In this document: piece after piece, positions 1 to 6,860 of the stretch
How the letters are laid out: each line of letters opens with the position of its first letter
How positions within the stretch are numbered: position 1 is the stretch's first letter
Assembly (NCBI GenBank): GCA_900556645.1
Contig: USPJ01000045.1
Location: 1-7,415 of the forward strand
Direction: 5' to 3'
DNA: 7,415 nucleotides
From: an uncultured Lachnospiraceae bacterium
GTDB taxonomy: Bacteria; Bacillota_A; Clostridia; Lachnospirales; Lachnospiraceae
The notes under the pieces: generated by a model
What the model saw: the letters and a program-made list of their open reading frames with translations, nothing else
Told to the model about the DNA's origin: nothing
Databases searched by the model: none
Translations under genes and position numbers: made by a program

Positions 1-2091
1 ATGAAATATACAAGCGTAGAACATGCCAAAGAAAAAGCAAAGACCCTCTGTGAGTCCATTAGGAAGAAATATTCCAGCAGTACCGCGGAACAGACCATTA
101 CCTGTAGTGTGGGAATCACCTTTTTTGGAGAAGGGGAAACATCGGATTATGAGGAGATGTTTTCCAAGGCAGACATGGCAATGTATCAGGCAAAGATGAG
201 CGGAAAAAACGGTTATCAGATTGCGGATAAAAAGAACAGCTTCAAAGCCATAGCTGCCATCCGAAGAGAGAGGGAAGAAAAAGAGAAAGCAAAGGGAAAT
301 CATTTTGACAAAGAATTCCTGAAAAATTCTTTTGAACTGCTGTCTCATACCAAAGACATTGACGGGACAATTAATCTGTTGTTAGAGAGAGTGGGAAGAA
401 GATATAACCTGAACATGGTAATGCTTCAGGAAAATAAAAATACTGCGGAACAGGCGGTGATGACCAATTATTGGGCAAGCAGTGCCGCATATATGAGAAC
501 TGATTTTGCAGAGAAAAAGCTGGAAATGTGGAAGGAGTACAAAAAAACAGATCGGTTATTGGTTGCAAATTGCAACCAGCGAAACATTTCCACAAAAGAT
601 AAACAGATATTCCGGGAGCTGCAGGCGAAGGCATATGCGGAGTTTTATTTTGGAAAACCGGAAAATCGGGAGGGAAGCATTATATTCTGCGATTGTGAGG
701 AGCCACGAGAATGGACGGAGTTTGAAGAGCTTACCTTGTATGAATTTACGCGTATGATGGCGGTATTTGTGGCAATACGAAGACATCAGGAGCAGGTAGA
801 ATATGAGATTCAGTATTTGCAGGAACAGGACCCGTTGACAGGCTTGTATAATTTGAAAACCTTTAAGAAAAAGGTGGAGCAAAGCCTTCCACTGATGGGA
901 GTGGAGCAGGTCTATGCCATGGTATGTCTGGATATCAATGGATTTTCCTATATCAATGAGAACTTTGGGCACAGTGAAGGAGACCGGGTGCTGGAAAAGA
1001 TTGCGGACTATATTATGGCAGAACCGAGTGTCCGGTTTGCCTGCCGTAGATATGCGGATTTGTTCTTGATGATTACTCAGACAGAAACTAAGGAGATGTG
1101 TGTCAAGAAAATTCTGGAAGGGGAAATGAAATTCCGGGAATACATGAAGAAGAAATATCCCAGCGGAAACATCTGTGAAAATATCGGTGTGTACTTCTGG
1201 GAACACAATACCTATGATGTGGAGGAACTGATTGAGAATGCCAATTTGGCAAGGAAGGAAACGAAGAAGGATCAGGCATTTTGTCTTCAGGTGTATTCCG
1301 AATCCCTGAAAGAAGAAAAGAACCGGGAGAGAATCATTGCTGCCAGCTTCTATCCGGCGTTGAAAAACGGAGAATTTGAGATATATCTTCAGCCTAAATT
1401 TTTACTGGAGGAGAGGAAAATATACGGAGCAGAAGCATTGGCACGGTGGAAGCGTCTGGACGGACGTTACCACAATCCCAATGAATTTATGCCGGTGTTG
1501 GAGAAATTTGGTTACATCAATGATTTGGATTTCTATATTTTTGAGGAAACGGTAAAATATCTGGAGAAGTGGAACCAGGAGGGAAAAGAACGGATGACGA
1601 TTTCCTCCAATTTTTCAGGAAAGCATTTTGGAGAACAGCAGGGGGATTTTGTGGAGAAAATCTGTGCCATTGCGGACAAGTATGAGGTGGATTATTCTCA
1701 GTTAGAGCTTGAGATTACCGAAAGTGTGGCAGTGCAGGAACTGGAAAGACTGCAGGAAGTGCTTGTAGAATTGAGGAAAAAGGGATTCCGTATTGCTATC
1801 GATGATTTTGGAACCGGTTACTCATCCTTGAATATTCTTTTTGACATCAATGTGGATGTGGTGAAGATTGACAAGAGTTTTCTGGATACGGAATTATTTG
1901 AAAAGAGAAAGCAGTTGATTATGCACATCGGAGATATGGTGCATCTGGCAGAAGAAGAGATTATTTTCGAGGGAGTGGAGAAAGAAGAACAGATAGAATT
2001 TTTGAAAGAATGTGGTTATAAGTATGGACAAGGGTACATTTTTGATGAGCCAATCCGTGTTCTTGATTTTGAACAAAAATATCTGTATTAA
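1..2091 (+). CDS. GGDEF–GAF-like–degenerate GGDEF–EAL protein (5' partial), probable c-di-GMP phosphodiesterase
   Basis: The reading frame is open at the left edge and the ATG at base 1 lies inside a domain, so the true start is probably upstream. Residues 1-78 are the C-terminal half of a GGDEF domain (SVGIT, then ADMAMYQAKMSGKNGY); its signature motif is outside the window. Residues 80-100 are a charged linker, about 105-260 look GAF-like (weak, by overall pattern), and 270-435 are a second GGDEF domain (DPLTGLYN at 277-284, DINGF at 311-315). There the signature is YADLF at 351-355 instead of GGDEF, so cyclase activity is unlikely. Residues 445-690 form an EAL domain with the usual catalytic set: E478-A-L, N537, E571, D601-D602 (DDFGTG), K622, E657 and Q677 (QGY). 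From family knowledge this should hydrolyse c-di-GMP to pGpG in the cytoplasm. The degenerate GGDEF may bind GTP and regulate the EAL domain (inference). No membrane segment is seen in this part. No clear terminator follows. Confidence 0.9.
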   Translation: MKYTSVEHAKEKAKTLCESIRKKYSSSTAEQTITCSVGITFFGEGETSDYEEMFSKADMAMYQAKMSGKNGYQIADKKNSFKAIAAIRREREEKEKAKGNHFDKEFLKNSFELLSHTKDIDGTINLLLERVGRRYNLNMVMLQENKNTAEQAVMTNYWASSAAYMRTDFAEKKLEMWKEYKKTDRLLVANCNQRNISTKDKQIFRELQAKAYAEFYFGKPENREGSIIFCDCEEPREWTEFEELTLYEFTRMMAVFVAIRRHQEQVEYEIQYLQEQDPLTGLYNLKTFKKKVEQSLPLMGVEQVYAMVCLDINGFSYINENFGHSEGDRVLEKIADYIMAEPSVRFACRRYADLFLMITQTETKEMCVKKILEGEMKFREYMKKKYPSGNICENIGVYFWEHNTYDVEELIENANLARKETKKDQAFCLQVYSESLKEEKNRERIIAASFYPALKNGEFEIYLQPKFLLEERKIYGAEALARWKRLDGRYHNPNEFMPVLEKFGYINDLDFYIFEETVKYLEKWNQEGKERMTISSNFSGKHFGEQQGDFVEKICAIADKYEVDYSQLELEITESVAVQELERLQEVLVELRKKGFRIAIDDFGTGYSSLNILFDINVDVVKIDKSFLDTELFEKRKQLIMHIGDMVHLAEEEIIFEGVEKEEQIEFLKECGYKYGQGYIFDEPIRVLDFEQKYLY

Positions 2092-2114
2092 TTTTGGGGA
2101 AAAGTATTGATTTT

Positions 2115-2143
2115 TTGGCAAAATTTCTTTATATTACTATATT
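2115..2143 (+). promoter_or_regulatory. Candidate sigma-A promoter P1 of the PFOR gene
   Basis: TTGGCA (2115-2120) and TATATT (2138-2143) are separated by exactly 17 bases in AT-rich DNA just after the upstream gene. Transcription would start near 2150, leaving a leader of about 97 bases. Found by eye; AT-rich DNA gives chance matches, so the call is moderate. Confidence 0.5.
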
Positions 2144-2150
2144 AGAGACA

Positions 2151-2168
2151 TTGTGAAAACATTGTCAA
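2151..2168. promoter_or_regulatory. Rex-like operator candidate
   Basis: TTGTGAA (2151-2157), a 4-base spacer, then TTGTCAA (2162-2168). The clostridial Rex consensus, as I recall it, is TTGTTAA-N4-TTAACAA; this site matches 11 of 14 specified positions (6/7 left, 5/7 right). It lies at the expected P1 start site and covers the -35 of P2, a typical repressor position. Rex senses NADH/NAD+ and controls fermentation genes in Firmicutes, which would fit PFOR. The right arm is weak, and the DNA can equally be read as an 11-base-period direct repeat of ACATTGT (2148-2154, 2159-2165). Confidence 0.3.
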
Positions 2169-2190
2169 GAAATTGATTCTTTTTTAATAT
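2162..2190 (+). promoter_or_regulatory. Candidate sigma-A promoter P2 of the PFOR gene
   Basis: TTGTCA (2162-2167), 17-base spacer, TAATAT (2185-2190). Each hexamer differs from consensus by one or two bases. The predicted start near 2197 gives a leader of about 50 bases that opens with a small GC-rich hairpin (CCGG at 2204-2207 with CCGG at 2214-2217) and carries the AGGAGG ribosome site. This is the promoter nearest the gene. Confidence 0.5.
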
Positions 2191-2230
2191 CACAAGATAT
2201 TAGCCGGTAGCCGCCGGTGTATAAAAAATT

Positions 2231-2236
2231 AGGAGG
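2231..2236 (+). promoter_or_regulatory. Ribosome binding site fixing the PFOR start
   Basis: A perfect AGGAGG lies 10 bases before the ATG at 2247. It decides the start: the in-frame GTG at 2217 lies upstream of this site and has no ribosome site of its own, and it would add ten residues not expected at the N-terminus of this family. Confidence 0.9.
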
Positions 2237-2246
2237 AAAAAGTATC

Positions 2247-5200
2247 ATGAAACGATCAATGAAAACTATGGATGGTAACCATGCAGCAGCTCATGCTTCT
2301 TACGCATATACAGACGTTGCAGCAATCTATCCTATTACACCGTCATCCGTTATGGCAGAAGCTACAGATGAATGGGCAACACAGGGAAGAAAGAACATCT
2401 TCGGACGTCCTGTACAGGTAACAGAGATGCAGTCTGAGGCAGGTGCAGCAGGTACCGTACACGGTTCTTTAACAGCAGGTGCTTTGACAACTACTTACAC
2501 AGCATCCCAGGGATTATTACTGATGATTCCAAACCTGTACAAAGTAGCTGGTGAGAGACTTCCGGGCGTATTCAACGTATCCGCTCGTTGTGTTGCTACA
2601 CATGCACTGAACATCTTCGGTGATCACTCTGATGTATATGCTTGCCGTCAGACAGGTGTTGCAATGCTTTGTGAATCATCCGTACAGGAAGTAATGGATT
2701 TAACTCCGGTTGCTCACTGTGCAGCATTAGAAGGAAAACTTCCTTTCATCAATTTCTTTGATGGATTCCGTACATCTCACGAGATTCAGAAAATCGAGAC
2801 ATGGGATTACGAAGATTTAAAAGATATGGTAGATATGGACGCAATCGACGAGTTCCGTAAGAATGCGTTAAATCCAAATCATCCATGTCAGTTAGGTTCT
2901 GCACAGAACCCGGATATTTTCTTCCAGACAAGAGAGTCATGTAACTCTACATACGATGCTATGCCGGCAATCGTTCAGAAATACATGGACAAAGTAAACG
3001 AGAAGATTGGTACAGACTATAAATTATTCAACTACTACGGAGCTGCTGATGCAGAAAAAGTTATCATCGCTATGGGTTCCGTATGTGACACCATTGATGA
3101 GACTATCGACTACTTAATGGAGAGAGGCGAGAAAGTCGGCGTTGTAAAAGTTCGTCTTTACAGACCATTCTGCAAAGAAGCTTTAATCGAGGCAATTCCT
3201 GACACTGTTAAGACTATCGCAGTATTAGACAGAACAAAAGAGCCAGGTTCTCTCGGCGAGCCATTATACTTAGACGTAGTAGCAGCATTAAAGGGAAGCA
3301 AATTTGATTCCGTTAAGATTACAAGCGGACGTTACGGCTTAGGTTCTAAGGATACAACTCCTGGACAGATTATTGCTGTATACAACAACACAGAAAAAGA
3401 GAAATTCACCATCGGTATTTACGATGATGTTACAAATCTTTCCTTAGAGGTAACAGAGGATCCTGTAACCACACCGGAAGGAACCATCAACTGTAAATTC
3501 TGGGGTCTGGGTGCTGACGGTACTGTTGGTGCAAACAAGAACTCCATCAAGATTATCGGCGACAACACAGATATGTATGCACAGGCATACTTCGATTACG
3601 ACTCCAAGAAGTCCGGCGGTGTTACCATGTCTCACTTACGTTTCGGTAAGAAAGCGATTAAGTCTACTTACTTAATCAAACAGGCAAACTTCGTAGCATG
3701 CCACAATCCTTCTTATGTTCGTAAGTACAACATGGTTCAGGAATTAGTACCGGGCGGAACATTCTTACTGAACTGCTCCTGGACACCGGAAGAGTTAGAG
3801 ACTCACTTACCGGGACAGGTTAAGAGATATATCGCAGAGAACGATATCCAGTTCTACACCATCGACGGTATCAAGATTGGTAAAGAAATCGGACTTGGCG
3901 GACGTATCAATACCGTACTTCAGTCAGCATTCTTCAAACTGGCAGCGATTATCCCAGAGGAGACTGCAATCGACTTAATGAAAGCAGCTGCAAAAGCTAC
4001 TTACGGTAAAAAAGGTGACAAGATTGTACAGATGAACTATGACGCTATCGATGCCGGAGCAACAGGCGTTGTTAAAATTGATGTACCTGCAAGCTGGAAA
4101 GATGCAAAAGACGAGAGCTTTGCACAGGTAGCAACAGGTGACAGAAAAGACGTTGTAGATTTCGTTAATAATATTCAGATTCCTGTAAACGCTCAGGAAG
4201 GTAACAAGATTCCTGTTTCTGTTGTAAAAGAGTACGAGCATGGTCAGACTCCATCCGGTGCTGCAGCATTCGAGAAACGTGGTATCGCAGTAGACGTTCC
4301 TGTATGGCATTCAGAGAACTGTATCCAGTGTAACATCTGTTCTTATGTATGTCCTCACGCAGTTATCCGTCCGGTTGCAATGACCGAGGAAGAAGCTGCA
4401 AAGGCTCCGGAAGGAATGCAGATGAAAGACATGAACGGAATGCCTGGATATAAATTTGCAATCACTGTATCAGCACTTGACTGTACAGGATGTGGTTCTT
4501 GTGTAAATGTATGTCCTGCAAAGGAAAAAGCAATTACAATGGAGAACTGCGAAGCAAATGTAGAAGAGCAGAAATTCTTCGATTTCGGTTTAACAGTAGC
4601 AAAGAAACCGGAAGTTGTAGAGAAATTCAAAGAGACAACCGTAAAAGGTTCTCAGTTCAAACAGCCATTGCTTGAGTTCTCAGGAGCTTGTGGCGGATGT
4701 GGTGAGACACCTTACGCTAAATTGATTACACAGTTATTTGGTGACAGAATGTACATCGCTAACGCAACAGGATGTTCTTCTATCTGGGGTAACTCCTCAC
4801 CATCTACACCATACACAGTAAACGAAAAAGGACAGGGTCCTGCATGGTCTAACTCCTTATTCGAGGATGCTGCTGAGTTTGGTTATGGTATGTTATTAGG
4901 ACACAAAGCTGTAAGAGCTAAATTACAGGAGAAAATCGAAGCATTAGTAGCAGAAGGAAAGAATGCTGATGTAAAAGCTGCCGGACAGGAATGGTTAGAC
5001 ACCTTCAACAGTGGTGTTACCAACGGAGCTGCTACAGATAAATTAATCGCAGCATTAGAGGCTTGCGGATGTGACGCTTCCAAAGAAATCCTTGCTGAGA
5101 AAGATTTCTTAGCTAAGAAATCACAGTGGATCTTTGGTGGTGACGGTTGGGCATACGACATCGGATTCGGTGGTGTTGACCACGTATTAGCAAGTGGACA

Positions 5201-5780
5201 GGATGTAAACATCATGGTATTCGATACAGAGGTTTACTCCAATACAGGTGGACAGTCTTCTAAAGCTACACCGACAGGTGCTATTGCACAGTTCGCAGCA
5301 GGCGGTAAAGAGGTTAAGAAGAAAGACTTAGCTTCCATCGCAATGAGCTACGGTTATGTATATGTTGCACAGATTGCTATGGGTTCTGATTACAATCAGT
5401 GCGTAAAAGCAATCGCAGAGGCAGAGGCATATCCGGGACCATCACTTATCATCGCTTACGCTCCATGTATCAACCATGGTATCAAGGTTGGTATGAGCAA
5501 AGCTCAGACAGAGGAGAAATTAGCTGTTGAGGCTGGTTACTGGCATACATTCCGTTACAACCCAGCTCTCAAAGAGGAAGGCAAACCTGCATTCTCATTA
5601 GACAGCAAAGCTCCGACAGGAGACTACAAAGCATTCTTAAACGGAGAGGTTCGTTACAACGCATTAGCAAGATTTAACCCAGAAAGAGCAGAAGAATTAT
5701 TTGCAAAATCTGAGGAGACTGCAAAAGAGCGTTATGAGTACCTGAACAAACTCATCACATTATACGGTGGAGAGCAGTAA
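2247..5780 (+). CDS. nifJ: Pyruvate:ferredoxin (flavodoxin) oxidoreductase, single-chain PFOR
   Basis: Complete protein of 1177 residues. It oxidises pyruvate with CoA to acetyl-CoA and CO2, passing electrons to ferredoxin, and is a cytoplasmic dimer central to anaerobic fermentation. The N-terminus reads KTMDGNHAAAHASYAYTDVAAIYPITPSS. T31, E64 and R114 coincide with the pyruvate- and thiamine-diphosphate-contacting residues I recall from the Desulfovibrio africanus enzyme. A bacterial ferredoxin insert carries two 4Fe-4S sets: C692, C695, C698, C702 and C746, C749, C752, C756. The proximal cluster cysteines are C815, C818, C843 and C1074. The thiamine diphosphate motif runs from GDGW (965-968) to SNTGGQ (N999). 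The length lacks the long C-terminal extension of the D. africanus enzyme, as is usual in clostridia. The codons are strongly biased (Leu mainly TTA, Arg mainly CGT/AGA), unlike the neighbours, as expected of a very abundant protein. It has its own promoters and terminator, so it is probably transcribed alone. Confidence 0.98.
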   Translation: MKRSMKTMDGNHAAAHASYAYTDVAAIYPITPSSVMAEATDEWATQGRKNIFGRPVQVTEMQSEAGAAGTVHGSLTAGALTTTYTASQGLLLMIPNLYKVAGERLPGVFNVSARCVATHALNIFGDHSDVYACRQTGVAMLCESSVQEVMDLTPVAHCAALEGKLPFINFFDGFRTSHEIQKIETWDYEDLKDMVDMDAIDEFRKNALNPNHPCQLGSAQNPDIFFQTRESCNSTYDAMPAIVQKYMDKVNEKIGTDYKLFNYYGAADAEKVIIAMGSVCDTIDETIDYLMERGEKVGVVKVRLYRPFCKEALIEAIPDTVKTIAVLDRTKEPGSLGEPLYLDVVAALKGSKFDSVKITSGRYGLGSKDTTPGQIIAVYNNTEKEKFTIGIYDDVTNLSLEVTEDPVTTPEGTINCKFWGLGADGTVGANKNSIKIIGDNTDMYAQAYFDYDSKKSGGVTMSHLRFGKKAIKSTYLIKQANFVACHNPSYVRKYNMVQELVPGGTFLLNCSWTPEELETHLPGQVKRYIAENDIQFYTIDGIKIGKEIGLGGRINTVLQSAFFKLAAIIPEETAIDLMKAAAKATYGKKGDKIVQMNYDAIDAGATGVVKIDVPASWKDAKDESFAQVATGDRKDVVDFVNNIQIPVNAQEGNKIPVSVVKEYEHGQTPSGAAAFEKRGIAVDVPVWHSENCIQCNICSYVCPHAVIRPVAMTEEEAAKAPEGMQMKDMNGMPGYKFAITVSALDCTGCGSCVNVCPAKEKAITMENCEANVEEQKFFDFGLTVAKKPEVVEKFKETTVKGSQFKQPLLEFSGACGGCGETPYAKLITQLFGDRMYIANATGCSSIWGNSSPSTPYTVNEKGQGPAWSNSLFEDAAEFGYGMLLGHKAVRAKLQEKIEALVAEGKNADVKAAGQEWLDTFNSGVTNGAATDKLIAALEACGCDASKEILAEKDFLAKKSQWIFGGDGWAYDIGFGGVDHVLASGQDVNIMVFDTEVYSNTGGQSSKATPTGAIAQFAAGGKEVKKKDLASIAMSYGYVYVAQIAMGSDYNQCVKAIAEAEAYPGPSLIIAYAPCINHGIKVGMSKAQTEEKLAVEAGYWHTFRYNPALKEEGKPAFSLDSKAPTGDYKAFLNGEVRYNALARFNPERAEELFAKSEETAKERYEYLNKLITLYGGEQ

Positions 5781-5804
5781 GATTGTTTCTTAAAAATATA
5801 AAAG

Positions 5805-5836
5805 AAGACCACAGGCATTAGCTTGTGGTCTTTTTT
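5805..5836 (+). terminator. Intrinsic terminator of the PFOR gene
   Basis: The left arm AAGACCACAGGC (5805-5816), loop ATTA (5817-5820) and right arm GCTTGTGGTCTT (5821-5832) form a 12-base-pair stem with one G-U pair, followed by more T residues to 5836. It begins 24 bases after the PFOR stop, so transcripts should end here and the downstream EAL remnant would be poorly transcribed from the PFOR promoters. The A-rich stretch before the stem gives only limited terminator character on the minus strand. Confidence 0.93.
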
Positions 5837-5852
5837 GATTTAAAGGAAAAGT

Positions 5853-6146
5853 ATGGAAGGTCTTAAAATTGCAAGCAGAATCATGTCGCTTCCCTTCCGT
5901 ATTGTCAAATTGGATAAGAGCCTTGCGGACAGAGTAGATGACCCCAAAATAAAGATAGTGTTAAAAAACACCATTCGTATGTTAAAGGAAATAGGAATGG
6001 AAATCGTGGTAGAAGGTGTGGAAACCAAGGAAACTTTAGATAAATTTACGGAGATGGAATGTGATTTTATTCAGGGATATTATTTTTCCAAACCTTTGCC
6101 GGAGCAGGAGTTTGTAGAATTTATACAGAAATCGATAAAGGAATAG
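5853..6146 (+). pseudogene. C-terminal fragment of an EAL domain (97 codons), likely gene remnant
   Basis: The 97-residue frame matches only the last third of an EAL domain: LPFRIVKLDKS (13-23, lysine K19), VVEGVET (52-58, glutamate E54) and IQGYYFSKPL (73-82, glutamine Q74). The EAL motif, the metal-binding Asn and Glu and the DDFGTG motif are all absent. An in-frame stop at 5841-5843 and the PFOR terminator lie directly upstream, so no longer frame exists. The putative start has only a weak AAAGGA (5842-5847), and no clear promoter is seen. Phosphodiesterase activity is not expected. The sequence differs clearly from the EAL end of the gene at 1-2091, so it is not a recent copy of that gene. 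The frame is free of stops, so either the 5' deletion is recent or a short protein is kept for another use. Confidence 0.75.
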
Positions 6147-6160
6147 AATGTATCCCACTG

Positions 6161-6189
6161 TGGACAAATCTAAAATTAGATGATAGAAT
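6161..6189 (+). promoter_or_regulatory. Extended -10 promoter of the coiled-coil gene
   Basis: TGGACA (6161-6166), 17-base spacer, TAGAAT (6184-6189), with TG at 6181-6182 giving an extended -10 (TGnTAGAAT). Predicted start near 6196, leaving about 29 bases of leader with AGGAGG at 6210-6215. The close fit of promoter, ribosome site and ATG at 6225 supports that start. Confidence 0.65.
6168..6181. repeat. Perfect inverted repeat in the promoter spacer, operator candidate
   Basis: ATCTAA (6168-6173), AA, TTAGAT (6176-6181): two perfect 6-base arms around a 2-base centre. It lies wholly between the -35 and -10 hexamers and touches the TG of the extended -10, so a protein bound here would block RNA polymerase. 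The arms are AT-rich and no T-run follows, so it is not a terminator. No known regulator's site is recognised. Confidence 0.4.
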
Positions 6190-6224
6190 AAACGCAGAAT
6201 GTGTTTCATAGGAGGAGTCGGCTT

Positions 6225-6830
6225 ATGCGGCTGATAATGAAAAGAAAACAAAAACCAATAAGCCGTCAGGTTAAAATACGGAGTGAAAAAGAGGAGAAGG
6301 ATATGGACGATTATTTATTAAAACAGATTGATGAATTCAGAGAAAAAGCAGAGCAGTTGCAGGAGCTGATTAATACAAAGGAGACAAAGGTCAGAGAATT
6401 GCAGCTTTTGGTAGACGAAAGAGAGAGCAAAGCTTCTAAACTGAAATTGGTATTGGATGAGCGTCAAAAAGAAGCAGATTCACTTGTGGGGAATGTAGAA
6501 GAGCAGGTAGACGGACTGCTGAAAAAGATTGAAGAACAGCAGAATGCCAATACAGCAGAGATTAAGCAGGTTCTGGGGGATGTAACTACAGGATTAAACA
6601 CAGTTAAAACTGACGTATCCGAAAAGGTACATACAGAAAATGTAAAATGCTACCGAAATATTCAGGGTCTTTTTGACGAATTTTCAGAGAATCAAAAAGG
6701 GGTTGAAATTGCAGATGAAAGTATGCAGAAAATCAAGAATCCTTTGGGAGCAGTGATTGGTTTGCTGATTGTAAATCTGGGTGCAACTATAGCAATTTTG
6801 TTGAACTTATTCGGAGTACTCAATTTTTAA
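6225..6830 (+). CDS. Coiled-coil protein with C-terminal membrane anchor, function unknown
   Basis: 201 residues from the ATG at 6225, chosen because AGGAGG (6210-6215) sits 9 bases before it and a promoter fits just upstream. A second in-frame ATG at 6303 (MDDYLLKQ) also has a ribosome site (GAGGAG at 6291-6296) and would give 175 residues; similar Lachnospiraceae proteins, as I remember them, start there. Residues 1-26 are very basic and polar. Residues 30-115 are a predicted long helix and coiled coil with four 14-residue units (31-86). At about 134-152 there is a distinctive stretch, EKVHTENVKCYRNIQGLF, which may be a conserved core. Residues 174-198 are a single hydrophobic membrane segment ending three residues from the C-terminus, so the bulk should face the cytoplasm as in tail-anchored proteins. 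There is no signal peptide or catalytic motif. It precedes the pyrophosphatase gene by 30 bases without a terminator, so the two are probably cotranscribed. I cannot assign a function. Confidence 0.85.
   Translation: MRLIMKRKQKPISRQVKIRSEKEEKDMDDYLLKQIDEFREKAEQLQELINTKETKVRELQLLVDERESKASKLKLVLDERQKEADSLVGNVEEQVDGLLKKIEEQQNANTAEIKQVLGDVTTGLNTVKTDVSEKVHTENVKCYRNIQGLFDEFSENQKGVEIADESMQKIKNPLGAVIGLLIVNLGATIAILLNLFGVLNF
6315..6482 (+). repeat. Four 14-residue (42-base) coding repeats in the coiled coil
   Basis: Counted from the 6225 start, residues 31-44, 45-58, 59-72 and 73-86 align as consecutive 14-residue units, each equal to two heptads. Units 3 and 4 share a leucine at position 1 and Asp-Glu-Arg at 6-8, and all units have Lys or Glu with a hydrophobic residue at 11-12. 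At DNA level the repeats have diverged, so the pattern is old or kept by selection on protein structure rather than a fresh tandem duplication. Confidence 0.6.
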
Positions 6831-6860
6831 CGGAACTATTGTAATAAGTGAGGGAAAAAA

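Noticed and set aside
556..1206. 216-codon minus-strand frame opposite the signalling gene
   Set aside because: It lies fully antisense to a well-recognised GGDEF/EAL protein, has no ribosome site or recognisable domain, and its composition is that of a shadow frame.
2091..2124. Possible terminator after the signalling gene (ATTTTG at 2091-2096 with CAAAAT at 2119-2124)
   Set aside because: Only six mostly A-T pairs with a loop over 20 bases and no proper T-run after the right arm; too weak to call.
2217..2246. GTG start giving PFOR ten extra residues
   Set aside because: The AGGAGG at 2231-2236 would fall inside the coding region, no ribosome site precedes the GTG, and the family begins near the ATG at 2247.
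4883..5215. Minus-strand open frames opposite PFOR (this one and those at 2749-2940, 3444-3635, 3975-4310, 4355-4630)
   Set aside because: All are antisense to a conserved, catalytically complete protein; strong codon bias of PFOR removes stops on the opposite strand and explains them.
5853..6146. EAL fragment as a duplicate of the EAL end of the gene at 1-2091
   Set aside because: The two share only family-level residues; the DNA and most amino acids differ, so it comes from a different EAL gene.
6201..6224. GTG start eight codons upstream in the coiled-coil gene
   Set aside because: It lies before the AGGAGG at 6210-6215 and only a few bases after the predicted transcription start, leaving no room for a ribosome site.
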